A DNA stretch of 64,000 nucleotides from assembly GCA_023055425.1 (NCBI GenBank), contig JALGPY010000006.1:74432127-74496126 (forward strand), written 5' to 3'. Source of the stretch: Linanthus parryae. Taxonomy: Eukaryota > Streptophyta > Magnoliopsida > Ericales > Polemoniaceae. Below, piece after piece: positions 21,019-39,232 of this stretch. How positions within the stretch are numbered: position 1 is the stretch's first letter; each line of letters starts with the position of its first letter. The translations under genes were made by a program, and so were the position numbers. The notes beneath the pieces are model-generated. The model was not told the DNA's origin. It was given only the letters and a program-made list of their open reading frames with translations, and searched no databases.

Positions 21019-22259
21019 ATACACAGCAGTTAAAGAAACTTTCCCCTAAAAGCGCTCTGGACATGAAGAAGAAAATAGGAGAGCATGAGTTGTATCAAGA
21101 ATATGTTAATGCTTGCGTTCTACACGGCCATTCTGTTGAGACGTTCCAGGACAAGATCTGTGGAGAAGAGTCCCATGCTTGCGAATAGTAGCCAAGAACT
21201 CAGAAGACTTGTACTCCATCGCATTATTAGTTCGAAAAACTTTGATCGGGCACGAGAACTGTGTTTGGACTATAGATGAACGATTCTTCATTAATAACAT
21301 CCAAGTATATCGATTAAAGTCATCCAAAAACATTAAAAAATATATTGATCCACCCATTGTGGCATGAGGGGAAGGACCCCAAACATCCGAATGAACCAGT
21401 TCAAAAGGTGTCGAGGACGATGTCATACTATGAGAAAAAGGTAAAGCATGATGCTTGGCTAACTGACAAGGCACACAGTCAAGATGCTCATCCTCCACAG
21501 TTCCTAATTTACCAGTGGAGACAGGGGAATGAACAGGAGCAATAGAAGCAGGACCCGATCGTGAATGCCACAAGTGAAGATAAGATGATACAGCTCCAGC
21601 AACTGAAAGGCCAACGGGAGAATGAGGCTTGTGAGTTGGAATAATCGTCCAACTTTACGACCAAATCCAAGTGTCTTTCCAGTTTGAGGATCCTGCACAC
21701 GACAACCACCGGAGGAAAATATAACATCCAGGCCAAGTTCACATATTTGTCCAACATATACAAGATTGAGAGAAAGATCTGGAACTAAAAATGTATCAGG
21801 AAGTGATAGATTATCTTGTGAGACATCCCCAATATAAGTAACACACATACGAGAACCATCAGCAGTATGAATAGTTGGAGTAATAGAATTATTACGCTGA
21901 GAACTAAATATCTCCGAATTAGGAGTCATATGATCGCAACATCCTAAGTCAAAATACCAAGAATTGTTACTTGATGCGGCAGACAGAGACGTAAAATGAG
22001 TAATCTCATGAGATGTCTCAAGGATGACCTTGAAAAAAATGGCCAATCTGGATAGCGATGAATCATCAAGAGGCGATGCATTAGGACACGATATCAGTGA
22101 TGGGCCAGGTTTGGACCGAAATTGAGGATTCTCAGGGCATTGAGACAAGTAGTGCTCAGGCTGCTTCTGTCCACAAAAACGACAATGACGAACCGGGCAA
22201 TATAGGAGTCTATGCCCATTCGCATGACAATATGAGCAATAATACTCAAATACATTCAA
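21019..22259 (-). pseudogene. Copia-0 zinc knuckle, protease and integrase
   Basis: The frame starting near 22259 has two Cys/His clusters (CSYCHANGHRLLYC and CRFCGQKQPEHYLSQC) and then a protease with WYFDLGCCDHMT, where the usual D-S/T-G triad reads D-L-G, so the active site looks broken. After a frame change the integrase reads HLDCVPCQLAKHHALPF, FELVHSDVWGPSP, FLDDFNRYTW and CPGTSQQNGRVERKH. It is cut at 21018 by the gypsy insertion and continues at 5895. Confidence 0.85.
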
Positions 22260-22940
22260 TAAAAGTTGAGAAGCATTACTTCTATTAATTCTGATAAGTC
22301 AACAACCCAATAACGCGAAACAAAGCCAATAACACAGGTAAAATTCCCCTAAAATAGTGAGAAACAGTACCAAGTAGTCCGAATCTCGCAAAATGAAGCC
22401 TCAAAATAGAACCAGAGAGTCGGAAAACCTTAAGAACCAGTATAATTCGGTCCAAATCCGAAGAGAAATTGAGTCGAAACGATCGAACAAAGTGGCTGAA
22501 TGATACTGGAACGGGACAGCCGCTGGAACAGCTCAAAAGCTAGAACGGGGGATGGAACAACCGTTGGCGTCTTGTGAGGAAACCTCGGTTCACGCAGAAG
22601 CCGACGTCGTAGAAGCGACAACTCACACGGTAGCTGCGAAGCAGGATCGAGCCGGAAGTAAGCCGAATGCGTGGAGAAGCAGATCAGAAGGTGGGGTGCG
22701 TGAATTGCAGTGGGTAGTGGAGCAGCGGACTAGGACAGCGCATGGGAGTGCGTCTCAATTGCGATCGGTGTGAATCTTTCGAGACTGGGCTCATAATTTA
22801 ATTCTGAGTCATTTGGTGTGGTCGGTGTCGTTTTTCGACGATCGGACGACAGTCGAAACAAGAACAGTCCATGATTTGCTACCCTTGGACCCAAAAAGTA
22901 ATTGAAACCCACAAGAAACAAGAACGAACCCTAGAAATGT
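22260..22940 (-). other. Copia-0 leader; most of gag absent
   Basis: Sequence between the primer site and the zinc knuckle is only about 680 bases, has no recognisable gag capsid, and carries stops in all frames of useful length. A deletion of gag is the simplest reading. Confidence 0.5.
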
Positions 22941-22956
22941 AATGGCTCTGATACCA
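22941..22956 (-). promoter_or_regulatory. Primer binding site (initiator Met tRNA) of Copia-0
   Basis: Minus strand TGGTATCAGAGCCATT, the standard plant initiator-methionine tRNA primer site, directly abutting the LTR. Confidence 0.9.
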
Positions 22957-23086
22957 TGTTAGAATCTGAAGCGGAAGGAAAAGATCGTGTATCTGCTTGT
23001 ATGAAACACTGTACAAAGGGTAATATTTATATAAACTAAACATGAGTAATATCATATGCTTAAACGGTGTGGGACATATCATAACA
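22957..23086 (-). repeat. 5' LTR of Copia-0 (130 bp)
   Basis: On the minus strand it begins TGTTATGATATGTCCC and ends TTCTAACA next to the primer site. It holds a TATATAAA box near its middle (minus strand TTTATATAAATATT). The matching 3' LTR is not in the window. Confidence 0.8.
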
Positions 23087-23130
23087 TTCTCTATTCCTCT
23101 TCTTTTCCTGATCTCTCCTCTGCACTCTCA

Positions 23131-23177
<47 letters not shown>

Positions 23178-23956
23178 CGATACTCAGATATGTTCAGGCG
23201 GTGGTGATTGACGAGGATCTCCAGCGGTGGCGTTGCCATTGGCGATGACTATGGTAGTCAAGATTATTGTGCCTCTTGTGCAGCTTCTTCTTCTCCTCCT
23301 CCCATGTTTCTTCTATTTTTTCTTCTGTAAGTTGAAGATTTATATGCTGCTGTTGATGTTTAAATTAGTTATTGATGTTGAAATTAGTTGTTGTTGGTTG
23401 TTCTTTTACTTCTTTTAGATCAGTTCTGGTTCTTGTTGCCCTTCTTCTTGTTGATGTGGTTAAAGTTAAATTATCGTTGTTGGTGTTGGTGGTGGTGTTC
23501 TCGTGCTGATTTTATTGTTGTTATAGAGACAGACATATTAAGAGAGACTGAGTTGTAATTACAAAGGCCTGTTGGGGGTAAAATGGTAGAACGTGTGCAA
23601 AAGTCAGCTGAAAAGTTTCACATGAAACAGAGGGAGTACAAGACAATGACAAAGATAGAACTAAAACGTGACAACTAGACTTGTTAGGTAATATATCTAT
23701 AATGTGTTATTGCATTTTTGAATCTTTGACATGAAATCACACTGCAGTATACCTTCCCTGACCGGACACTATTAACACTATGAAAATTTGAGACCAAGTG
23801 TAGGACAATGTTAAAGATAGAACCACGATTGACATCTAGACTTTTGAAGTACTATTTACAAAACATTATAAACACACACACATATGTATGTTGAGAAATC
23901 GTATGTATTATTTGATCATAAATTGGGTTGGGTAGAACCCATTACATCAAGCTAGC
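23087..23956. other. Unassigned intergenic sequence with (TC)n tract
   Basis: A (TC)n microsatellite at about 23132-23174, then sequence resembling a plant leader and an AT-rich tail. Short open frames are low complexity. No gene recognised. Confidence 0.5.
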
Positions 23957-25250
23957 TCAGTTGGGCTCAATGTGGGGCCATATATGATAATTAGGAAAAG
24001 TCCACATGTTCTCTGTGCGCCGGATGTGCTGAATGAAGACTCCATCGACATTTGTGCAATCTAACACTCCTTTCCAGAAGAAAGAATCAGAACATTTTTT
24101 CTCAACATTTTGGAATTGAAGTATGTGATAATACTTCTTTATGCACGATTTCACCCAAATTTTATCCTCTTCACACCACGGGCTCCAATATAACTTAGAC
24201 ACCAAAGATTTGTTGTATATCTTTGCTTCCATAAAACCCACCCCCACTTTCTTTGGATTTGCAAAGCCCACTCCAGGTTTGATGTGCATTTTCCTCTTTT
24301 TCTTTGTGTCTTCCCACTAAAAGTTTGCACACTGTCTATTTATTGCCTTGTTGTAATTGTTAAGTAGATGGAACACATACATAAGGTATGTACCGAGAGA
24401 AGTTTTGATGAGGACAATTTTGCTAGCATATGATAGAAGGTTGCTTTTCCAACCAGCCACCTTTGATTCCTTTTTTTCTATAGAATTTGAAAAGGTACTT
24501 GTCTTTGATCTCTCTTGAAACATTGGTAACCCCAGATATAGATTCTTCTTACTTCCATTTTCAGTTGCAAGTCCCATCTAACCTCTCTCTTGGTCTCCCC
24601 TGAGGCATTTTTACTGAGAAAAAAGAGAGAGATTTTTTATTTGTTCACTCTTTGCCCATAAACTTCCTCATACAACTAGCAAACAACATTAGATCATCTG
24701 CAAATAGGAGCTAATGAATTGGGTACAGTTCCTTGCCATCCTTATACCTCTCAGCCAACCATTACCAGCTGCAAATTCCCCTATTCTTGAGAGAATGTCA
24801 GAGCATACTATAAATAGAGGAGGGGGGAGGGGGTCTCCTTGTCTGAGCCCCCTTTCAGCTTTGAAGTAACTCACTGGACCTCCATTAATCATGATGGAAA
24901 AATTAACTGTGCTCTCCACAATCCAGTTGACAAATTGAGGTGAAAGTTGAGCCAAGTGAGAATCTTGTCAATAAGCTTCCATTCTAGCATGTCGTATGCT
25001 TTCTCCATATCTACTTTGATGGCCATCAAACCTCCTTTTCCAGTTTCTTCTTCATAGAGTGTAGAATCTCATGGAGGATGATTATATTGTGTTGTATGTT
25101 CCTGTTAGGGACAAAAGCTGCTTGGTAGGGATTACAATCTCCTCCAAGAAATCTCTAATTCTTTTTACCTGAATTTTTGCAATTACTTTACAAGCAACAT
25201 TGCACAAGCAAATAGGTCTGAATTTTTGCATCCACTAATGAAGAAATCAG
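23957..25250 (-). pseudogene. LINE (L1-type) reverse transcriptase remnant
   Basis: Minus-strand fragments in order: KFRPICLCNVACKVIAKI (near 25200), an AAFVPNRNI-like piece, then FSIMINGGPVSYFKAERGLR with QGDPLPP (24689-24955, LINE RT core), YLGLPMFQERSKTS and VAGWKSNLLSYASKIVLIKT (24317-24577, downstream of RT), and VGVGFMEAKIYNKSL with W-rich end (23957-24289). Frames shift between pieces, so it is dead. Ends and poly-A tail were not defined. It sits just downstream of OPR copy A. Confidence 0.85.
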
Positions 25251-25480
25251 TCACAAGTCTGCAACAGTGCATGTGATCTCAAGTTCAAATCTTGACTAAA
25301 GAAAAATAGAAAAAGATAAATGTGCTTCCGACTCTACATTGACATTCTTTTTGGATGAAAAAATTTATATAATAATACTACAAACAAAAAAAGATGAAAT
25401 TTCGTTACACCACAGACTGCACAGCTATCACAATGATAAAACAACTTAAGAAACGTCACAAATTTACCATGGAAGTTTTA

Positions 25481-26173
<693 letters not shown>

Positions 26174-26699
26174 TTAGGGAGTTGTATTGAAATGAAACAT
26201 TCCTTTTCTACCTTGTCATGTGATGTGATCTGAGCATATTGGGTTTTAAACAAGCAGAACTTACCTGCTTCTATAGCATTCTTTGCAGCAAGTCTAAAGT
26301 CGTTGATGACGTGGGAAACTTCTTCAGTGCTAAGGCATCGCGGAGGTGAAAACTCTGCGACATCGCCATCAGCACGGCTTGGCAGTGTAATTGGTTTGTC
26401 AGTAGAAGAGACTGGATCTTGCCCGTTGGGTTGGAAGCCTGGATGTGGTAGTTTATACAAAGAGACAATCATTCAAACTGGAAGGAAAGTAGAAAAGTAG
26501 TCACATACAAATCCTGAATGATCGACAATTTGGACGGATTTCATGCCAAACTGTCATCTTCCAAATAGGCAGTTGTATTTAGAACAGTATCCTTTTGACA
26601 AGTGAAGGGTCACTTAACGGATTACTGCTTACTTCTAAGGATTATATTCGATCTGACAATTTGGTCGTGTTAAATTCGCTCTTACTTCTACATATTACA

Positions 26700-27017
26700 T
26701 CTATTCTATAAATTAGAACGGTTGACTTTATTTCAACCGTTAGATTGAATCAACCCCAATCCTAGATCTCACCTACCACCCACTACTTTTATAACTTCTC
26801 TCCACTTCCTCCACATATTTTTAACTTCCCACATTATAGTAATGGTTGACTAAACCAACATTCGTCATTCTTCTCTCTTAAAATAGTTGATATTTATTCC
26901 TAAAAAAAAAGTGTATTTCAGCAAGTACATGTTTGGATGTATATTTCATCATCCGTCTTATCATTTTTTTAGATTTTTTGGTTGGGATAGTGCCCTCGGG
27001 CACGGGTAATCCCCTAG
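26700..27017 (+). mobile_element. Short non-autonomous Helitron (318 bp) inside OPR copy A intron
   Basis: Starts TCTATTCTATAAAT after an A and ends CTAG before a T, the Helitron A|TC...CTRR|T rule. A perfect hairpin GTGCCC-TC-GGGCAC at 26990-27003 stands ten bases before the CTAG end. No target duplication, as expected. A relative lies in opposite orientation at 33946-34302 with the same end structure. Confidence 0.8.
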
Positions 27018-27339
27018 TATTTTTATAATTAAGGAAATCCCTCAACATACACTCAGGCGGAAAAGTTGTCACCAGCCGCTTGGACTTGGACATGTGTAAT
27101 GGTCACACAATAAGGTTCGCGTCACAGGGTGATTGACAAGGGAATCAGTTAACAGAAGAAAGTTTTTCCCTTGTTATACGGTTCTTGTGACTACCTATGA
27201 TGATGATAGTGAATCAAGCTCTTCAACCAAGCAAGGACCTTGGGACTCGCATTCCTAATTCCTAAAAAAGGCTGATTTCAGAAGTAACGTACAAGCTGAA
27301 ATAAGGATTCCTAATCCCATAGTTCAGAGATATTTCGGG

Positions 27340-27870
27340 CTTGGGCCCAACACATTGGAGGGAGGACTGCCAGGCTGTGGGCCTGTCCTGGGTCGATTCA
27401 AGAGTCTTTCAGGCCGATCCCGGGCCAGTTGGAATCCCAGGCCCGGCTCATCCCACGGACTCGACCCTCTAGTGCATTGGCCGGTTCAGGGTGGCCTGGG
27501 CCAGCCCATCGATTTTTAAATATATATATATATATTATTTATATAAATATTTATTATGTTATTTATACTTATTTTTTTACAAAATAATATATAAATATAT
27601 AATTACAGTAAAAACAAATTGGCTTAGAAATTTGGTGGTTCAAGCAGGCCGGGTGGGCTGTGTTCAGGGGTAGATTCGGTCCTGGGCCGTTTCTTGGGAG
27701 GGCTGGGCCGGTTCCAGTCCTTTCTGCGGGTCATGTGGACATGTGGTTTCCATATGTTCAATTCGACCAAGAACATTGGGGGGGGGGGGGGGACTAGGAC
27801 CGGTTCAGGACAATCCGGGCCGGTCCGGCCCAGTTTGGCGGTCCTCAGGCCCATTTGACAGCTCAAGTCC
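27340..27870. repeat. GC-rich GGGCC-type repeat within OPR copy A intron
   Basis: Two GC-rich arms with many GGGCCGG/CCGGCCC motifs flank an AT-rich centre (27510-27610, with a TA run), and a poly-G run stands at 27779-27792. Composition is unlike the rest of the locus and resembles small plant DNA-transposon repeats, but clean terminal repeats were not found. Confidence 0.35.
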
Positions 27871-28120
27871 ATCGCAATTGTAGCATATAGCCTTCACCAC
27901 AATTCCTAATCCGCACAGCATGTGCACGATTTCCAACAATGGTTAAGTAAATGGATCCATACCCTAAAAAAGGACCACAAAAACTTTGCGCATTCACTGC
28001 CATCATTTGAAGTGTATGGAAATCAAGGAACACAGAGACATCTCGAGGCTACCGTGACTCCTTTGTCCTTTTTGTTGGGAACAAGTTACCTCGAGACCCT
28101 GTACTGTATTTCTGACGCTA

Positions 28121-33557
<5,437 letters not shown>

Positions 33558-33606
33558 TTTGATGATACTGGTTTTGGTTCGATGAGCCTGACGAATGGTT
33601 TGGTGC

Positions 33607-33613
33607 ATTTATA
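33607..33613 (-). promoter_or_regulatory. TATA box of OPR copy B
   Basis: TATAAAT on the minus strand 50 bases upstream of the ATG at 33557, in the same relative setting as in copy C. Confidence 0.5.
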
Positions 33614-33870
33614 GGAGAAGAAGACGAAAACAGCATTCTTCATTCTGAAACACAGCATGGCCATTCTCATGGTACACGAAAACTAAAAGATAATAGGCTC
33701 CCCAACCACGCCATGAGTAAATAATTCATCTTTGCTGTCTAACCACCTTTCATTATTCATAAACATGACCTCTACGGCTCTACCTTTCCACAAGAAGAGA
33801 AGCTCCAATACAATTCAAATGACTTTTATACCCTTCGTTGGCGTACATTCAAACAGCGACTAACTAACTA

Positions 33871-33945
33871 CTCCCTCTGTCTCAACTAATTGTTTAATTT
33901 TTTTTTTCTTTGACGTGCCAACCAATTGTTCAAACTTATCTACAA
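33871..33945. mobile_element. Stowaway-like MITE end (fragment)
   Basis: CTCCCTCTGTCTCAACTAAT at about 33871 matches the well-known Stowaway terminal motif (CTCCCTCCGTCCC...). The partner end was not found; the Helitron that starts at 33946 may have interrupted it or the element is truncated. Confidence 0.45.
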
Positions 33946-34302
33946 CTAGAGTATTACCCGTGCCCGATGGCACTATCCCTAAATTTGATAGTTTTTTTTT
34001 TTTTAATTTTGAGGTGTTTTTATTTTAAAATGAATTTAGATGTGTTATCTAAAAATTATATTTACAAATGTGATGAAAAAATAAATAAAATAAAACTTCC
34101 AAGTTAGGGATGTAATTGAAAAAAATCTCTCTCATATTAGTTAGGGATTGTCCAAGGAGAGTGGGTAGTTAGACATGTCCAAAGAGAGTGGGTAGTGAGA
34201 GATGTAATAAGTATGTGAGATCTAATGATAGGGATTGGATTGATTTAATCTAATGATTGAAAATTCAAAAGTTGGTTAAACCATGCTATTTTATAATATA
34301 GA
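33946..34302 (-). mobile_element. Short non-autonomous Helitron (357 bp), opposite orientation
   Basis: On the minus strand it starts TCTATATTATAAAATAG after an A (34303) and ends CTAG followed by T (33945). A hairpin GTGCC-ATC-GGGCAC (imperfect) precedes GGGTAATACTCTAG, matching the end of the copy at 26700-27017. Internal segments also match (the ATTAGATTAAATCAA region). Confidence 0.78.
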
Positions 34303-34423
34303 TGACAGGTTTCTACACCAAAAAATACCATCCTACACTTCATGGAAAAAAGCACCACTCAATAATCTGCTTTAATTAGGCTCAATATGGATTAGCCGAT
34401 CCATAACAAAGTCAACCCAATGG

Positions 34424-34432
34424 GTTTAACAG
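34424..34432. repeat. Left 9-bp target duplication of MULE
   Basis: GTTTAACAG, identical to 54326-54334. Nine-base duplications are diagnostic for Mutator-type transposons. Confidence 0.92.
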
Positions 34433-34453
34433 GAAAGAATTGGCGTGCTACCC

Positions 34454-35076
34454 TGTTGTGTATTATTTATTCCTAATAATAAACTACTCTATTTTATTAT
34501 TAATAACATGTTTATATGTTTATTAAATATGTTGTTTTTTCATATAGTCTATGTGTCCCATATAGGTAGTTGTGTGTCTGGTTAGTCACCAGCGGTCATG
34601 TGACCGTTTGAAAGTTTAAGGAAGTAACTGTTGGTAACCAAATGGAACATTTAAATGTTGTGCCTTTCTGAGAGTTGTGTCGGTCTTTAGTGGTGTCTCT
34701 CCGTTTAAGTCACAAAGGTGCATAGGCAGCTTTTCAGTGGTATTAAACCACCTGCTCGCTGTCAACAGAGGCACAAAAGTTGAGTTGCAATATTGTTCTT
34801 GTTATCCATCTTCTTATCATATATTTCTCTCTATTTTTCCGGGTTTGGGTTCTAATTTGGGTGAATAATGAGAAGTGCAATCTTGTTATTCTCCACCGCG
34901 ATAGGCATTGTATCGGTAGGTAGGATTTTCGGGCAGCCCATTTTGCACCAATTAGTGGGAGAAATCACTATCTTAAAGATAGGTCCTGGACCGCCTTAGC
35001 CTACACCAAAATCATCATCTTCATCTCCTTCACCAAAAATTCTGAATTTCAATTTTCACCAAAACTTTCCACAATA
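34454..35076 (+). repeat. 5' LTR of Copia-1
   Basis: Starts TGTTGTGTATTATT, three bases longer at the start than the 3' copy, and ends CACAATA where the 3' copy has CACAACA. The TSD TACCC immediately precedes it. Confidence 0.88.
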
Positions 35077-35101
35077 ATTTCAAGATAGTTATCATCTTTC
35101 A

Positions 35102-36103
35102 ATGGAGTCTGCTATAGTGAAGACGCAAATTCAGAACGTGGAGAAATTGGAGACTTTCAATGGGATACATTTCAAGCGATGGAGCACAAAATTGAATTAT
35201 AAACTCACGATTGCAAAGGTGGCCTATGTGTTGCATACTCCATATCCTCAAGGCGAGACACCGGAGACACGACTCACAACGAAGCAACAAAATTGGTTGG
35301 AGAACGATTGTCTATGCCGATTCATCATTCTCAACTCCATTACGGATGCATTGTATAATGTCTTTCATGTCCATAACACCGCATACGAACTTTGGTGCGC
35401 ATTACAACGGAGGTACGTAAATGAAGATGCCGGTAATAATTCTTTTTTGGTTAACAAGTACATTGAATTTCGCTTTGATGATTCTAAGCCTCTCATTGAT
35501 CAAGTTAACAAACTTAATGAAATTGCGATCCAATGTGCCGAAGCGAGTGAAACTTTTTCTGAAACTTTTCAAGTTGCTACTATTGTCAGTAAACTTCCAC
35601 CTTCTTGGAATGATTACTGCAAGATTTTGAAATACAAGAAAAAACCTATTTCTTTGGATCACTTGCTTCAGCAAATTGAAGTTGAAAGTGAGGCTAGAAT
35701 GCGAGATGGACTTGCTAATCAAAAACAGGTTCACAATATCGAAGGGCCGTCAAAGAACAACTCTAAGTCCAACAAGTTTTCCAAGAAGGGGAACTCTTCC
35801 AACAACAAGCTAAAGCGAGAGGATTCCAACAATGAGGGAAAAAAGAAATTCAAGGGTTCTTGCTATGTGTGCGGCAAAAGTGGCCATATCGCTAGAGTTT
35901 GTGGTCATCGCAAAGGACATAAGAAAGACGAGGCCAACATTGTTGAAGAAAGTGAGATGGTGGCCATGGTAACCGAAACTCACATGGTTGAAGTGGAAGA
36001 AGGATGGTGGATTGACTCGGGAGCAACATGCCATGTCACTACATACAAAAGTCTTTTCAAGACATATGAGCCCATTGAAGAGGAGAAATCCGTGTTCATG
36101 TGA
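35102..36103 (+). CDS. Copia-1 gag and start of protease
   Basis: MESAIVKTQIQNVEKLETFN opens a copia gag of the UBN2/gag-polypeptide type: FKRWSTKLNYKL, WLENDCLCRFIILNSITDAL, WCALQRRYVNEDAGNN, LPPSWNDYCKIL. A lysine/asparagine-rich linker leads to one CCHC zinc knuckle, CYVCGKSGHIARVCGH. The protease begins with WWIDSGATCHVT (active-site D-S-G). The frame ends at TGA 36101-36103, inside the protease, where a Gly codon is expected (GGA to TGA type). Encodes the capsid-like protein of the retrotransposon particle; the precursor is now truncated. Confidence 0.9.
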   Translation: MESAIVKTQIQNVEKLETFNGIHFKRWSTKLNYKLTIAKVAYVLHTPYPQGETPETRLTTKQQNWLENDCLCRFIILNSITDALYNVFHVHNTAYELWCALQRRYVNEDAGNNSFLVNKYIEFRFDDSKPLIDQVNKLNEIAIQCAEASETFSETFQVATIVSKLPPSWNDYCKILKYKKKPISLDHLLQQIEVESEARMRDGLANQKQVHNIEGPSKNNSKSNKFSKKGNSSNNKLKREDSNNEGKKKFKGSCYVCGKSGHIARVCGHRKGHKKDEANIVEESEMVAMVTETHMVEVEEGWWIDSGATCHVTTYKSLFKTYEPIEEEKSVFM

Positions 36104-39027
36104 AACTCTTCCACAAGTGCTATTGTAGGGAAAGGAAATATCCAAATCCCTCTTACTTCGGGAAAGGTTCTCACTTTGAAGGATGTATATCACATTCCGA
36201 TGATTAGGAAGAGTCTTATTTCCATTAAGAAACTTGATGATCATGGATTTAAAGTTAAATTTGATTCCCAAAAGGTGATCATCTCTAAGAAGGGATCATT
36301 ATTGGGAAATGCTATGCTAAAGACAATGTGTATTTTCTTAGTATGAATAAAGATGCTATTTCTACTTACATCGTGGATGATACTTCTCATATTTGGCATT
36401 TTAGATTAGGGCATATTTACTATGTATCGCATGATTTCGCATGAATATGTTCCAAGCTCTAGTTCTATTTTGACTACACACACTTGTGAATGTTGTGCAA
36501 AAGCAAAAATTACAAAAGTTTCTTTTAAGTCCGTTTCTAGAAGTACATCTTTGTTAGAATTGATTCACACGGATTTATGTGACAATAAGAATTTTACTAC
36601 TAGAGGTAGAAAACGCTATTTTATCACTTTCATTGATGAATTTTCTAAGTTTACTTTTGTTTATTTGCTAAAAACAAAAGACGAGGCTTTTGAGAGATTT
36701 AAGATTTTTAAGGAGGAAATTGAAAATTTGACGGGTAAGAAAATTAAGAGATTAAGGTCCGATAGAGGTGGAGAATATATGTTGGGTGAATTTATTTCTT
36801 TCTGTGAGCAAAACGGAATTATTAGAGAATTGTCCGCCCCTGATTCTCCTCCACAAAATGGTGTAGCCGAACAAAAAAATAGGTCGTTACTTGAAATGGT
36901 AAGTGATATGCTTTTACATTCTCATATGGCTGAGTTTTTGGGGTGAAGCTTTACATACTGCATGTTACATTTCTAATAGAATTTTGCATAAGAATCAAGA
37001 CAAAACCCCATATGAGTTTCTTTATAATAGGAAGCCAAATCTTGGTTATTTTAAAGTTTGGGTATGTGTTGCATATGTTTTAGATGCTACTAAAAAGAGG
37101 CCTAAGCTTGGTTCCAAAGCAACTAAGTGCATTTTTATTGGTTATTCCATGCATAGTAAGGCATATAGATTTCTTAATCTTCGTACTAATAGTGTTATTG
37201 AGTCCATTCATGCTATTTATTTTGATCACTTAACAATAAGAGATGCCGATAAGGTTAAAATAGAGCGGGATTTATCTACAGAGTTAGAACTTGATTCTAA
37301 TCTCCATGAAGAGAGGTAAATTGAACATATCAAAGAACTTGGAAAATTTTCAAAAGGTGAGAGTTTCAAAAATATGAAACAAGAACATAATGAGACACTT
37401 ACTCCTACACCGGAATTGAGAAGGAGTAAAAGAATGAGAATCGAAAAGGATTTCGGTCCCGATATGTTCACATACTCAATTGAGGAGGATCCCAAAACCT
37501 TTTCAGAAGCTATGTCTTTACTCGATGCATGTTTGTGGAAAAAGGCAATGGACGACGAGATGAAGTCAGTACTTGACAACAAAACATGGACTTTGACGAA
37601 TCTTCCACCAAACAGGAAGCCTATTGGGTGCAAATGGATTCTAAAGAAGAAATTTAAGGTTGATGGAAGTGTCGACAAATAGAAAGCGAGGTTAGTGGCT
37701 AAGGGATATAGCCAAAAAGAAGGCATCGATTACTTTGAAACTTTTTCTCCTGTTACAATTCTATTCGAATCATGTTTGCTATTGCTTCCATGTTTAATCT
37801 AGTTGTTCATCAAACGGATGTTAAAACTGCTTTTTTAGATGGAAGTTTAGATGAGGAAATTTATATTAATCAACCCGAGGGGTACGTAGTTAAGGGTGAA
37901 GAAGATAAAGTTTGTAAAATGAACAAGTCTTTGTATGGTCTTAAACAAGCCCCTAGACAATGGTATAAAATGTTTAAAAAGGAAATTAAAGGTTTTGATT
38001 TCAAGAGTAGTAAAGTAGAAAGTTGTGTTTTCTTTAAATGTACTCCTAATTATAATGTTTTGCTTACTCTTTATGTTGGTGATTTGTTAATCTTCGATCT
38101 AATATTGATTGTGTCAACGAGACAAAAAAAAATTCTTACTCAAGCTTTTGACATGAAATATTTAGGACCGGTTGATGTAATTTTGGGTGTTAAAGTGATG
38201 AGACAAGATGGTGATTTTATTTTGTCACAATCACATTACATTGAGAAAATTTTGAGAAGGTTCAATTATTTTGATTGTAAGCCTAGTTCATCACCTTTTA
38301 ATCCTTCTACTAAACTTGTTCCTCATAGTGAGGAACCCGTTGAGCAAGAATTGTATGCTAAAATTATTGGTAGTTTGATTTATGCCATGAATTATACTAG
38401 ACCCGATATTGCATGTGTCGTTGGTATTTTGAGTAGATTTACTAGTAATCCTAGTCATGAACATTGGAATGAACTTGGTAGGGTTATACTTGAGACATAC
38501 TTTGGATTATGCTTTGCATTATAAATGTTCTAGTTTGGTATTAGAATGTTATAGTGATGCGAATTGGGCTTCCGATAAAATGTCTTCCAAATCAACTAGT
38601 GGTTGGCTATTTACTTTAGGTGGATCTATTATTGCATGGTCATCTCAAAGACAATCTTGCATTGCATTATCTTCTATGGAAATCTGAATTTATCGCTATG
38701 TCACTTGCTAGTAAAGATCTTTTAAGAATTAAGCGTTTTTGAGATATATTCCTTTTATTAATGTGCCAAGAGGGCCAATAACATTATATTGTGATAATCA
38801 AGCGGCTACTTGCAATGCAAAGAACAAGAGAATGATGAATAATAGCAAGCATATTAATATGCGCTATAACCATATTCGTCGTATGGTGAAAAAAAGTAAA
38901 AGTTTCACTAGAGTATTTACCTACTGATCAAATGTTGGCGGATCCACTCACAAAACCTTTATCGGGTGAGAGGATTAGTAAGATCATGGGAAATATGGAA
39001 TTATTACCGACTAATAGAGATGTATAA
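36104..39027 (+). pseudogene. Copia-1 pol: protease end, integrase, RT, RNase H with many defects
   Basis: Integrase: CECCAKAKITKVSF, LIHTDLCDNKNF, FITFIDEFSKFTFVYLL, RSDRGGEYMLGEF and PPQNGVAEQKNRSLLEM. A frameshift near 36940 (a run of T then G) shifts into GEALHTACYISNRILHKN. RT: WKKAMDDEMKSVLDNKTWTL, a TAG at 37679, QTDVKTAFLDGSLDEEIYIN, LYGLKQAPRQWYKM, then LLTLYVGDLLIF where catalytic YVDD has become YVGD. RNase H: YSDANWASDKMSSKSTSGWL and DNQAATCNAKNKRMMNN after another shift. Ends at TAA 39025-39027. RT activity would be lost even without the stops. Confidence 0.9.
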
Positions 39028-39232
39028 ATTGAAACCTACTTCATCACGTTGATGTCGATCATTATCGAAAATCACGTGCATCGAAGTTCAAGGGAAATTC
39101 AATTAAAAGATTACTCGTGGAATGCTAGTGTGTGACTACATTCCAAGTGCATTACATTATTCAAGGAATAGTGGGGGTGATTGATCTTATTGCAAAGAAA
39201 TGAACCACTATTCCTTCAAAATCCCATATTTG
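39028..39232 (+). other. Copia-1 3' untranslated segment, left of Copia-2 insertion
   Basis: Non-coding; resumes at 47724-48096, ending in a purine tract AAGTGGGGGATTGC before the 3' LTR at 48097. Bases 39228-39232 (ATTTG) are the Copia-2 target duplication. Confidence 0.8.

Larger units (their letters stand above)
490..23086 (-). mobile_element. Copia-0: old Ty1/copia element, minus strand, 3'-truncated and split twice
   Basis: Pieces of one Ty1/copia polyprotein read in order on the minus strand: 130-bp 5' LTR (22957-23086), initiator-Met primer site (22941-22956), zinc knuckles and protease (21504-22259), integrase (21019-21573), integrase end and RT start (4597-5895), RT end and RNase H (490-1328). 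Two insertions break it: the gypsy element at 5896-21013 inside integrase, and a solo-LTR-like element at 1329-4588 inside RT. Without insertions it is about 4.2 kb. Most of gag is missing and no 3' LTR is visible past about 490, so the 3' end is deleted. The very short LTR fits Ale/Retrofit-type copia, but the lineage was not tested. Frameshifts and stops show it is dead. Confidence 0.85.
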
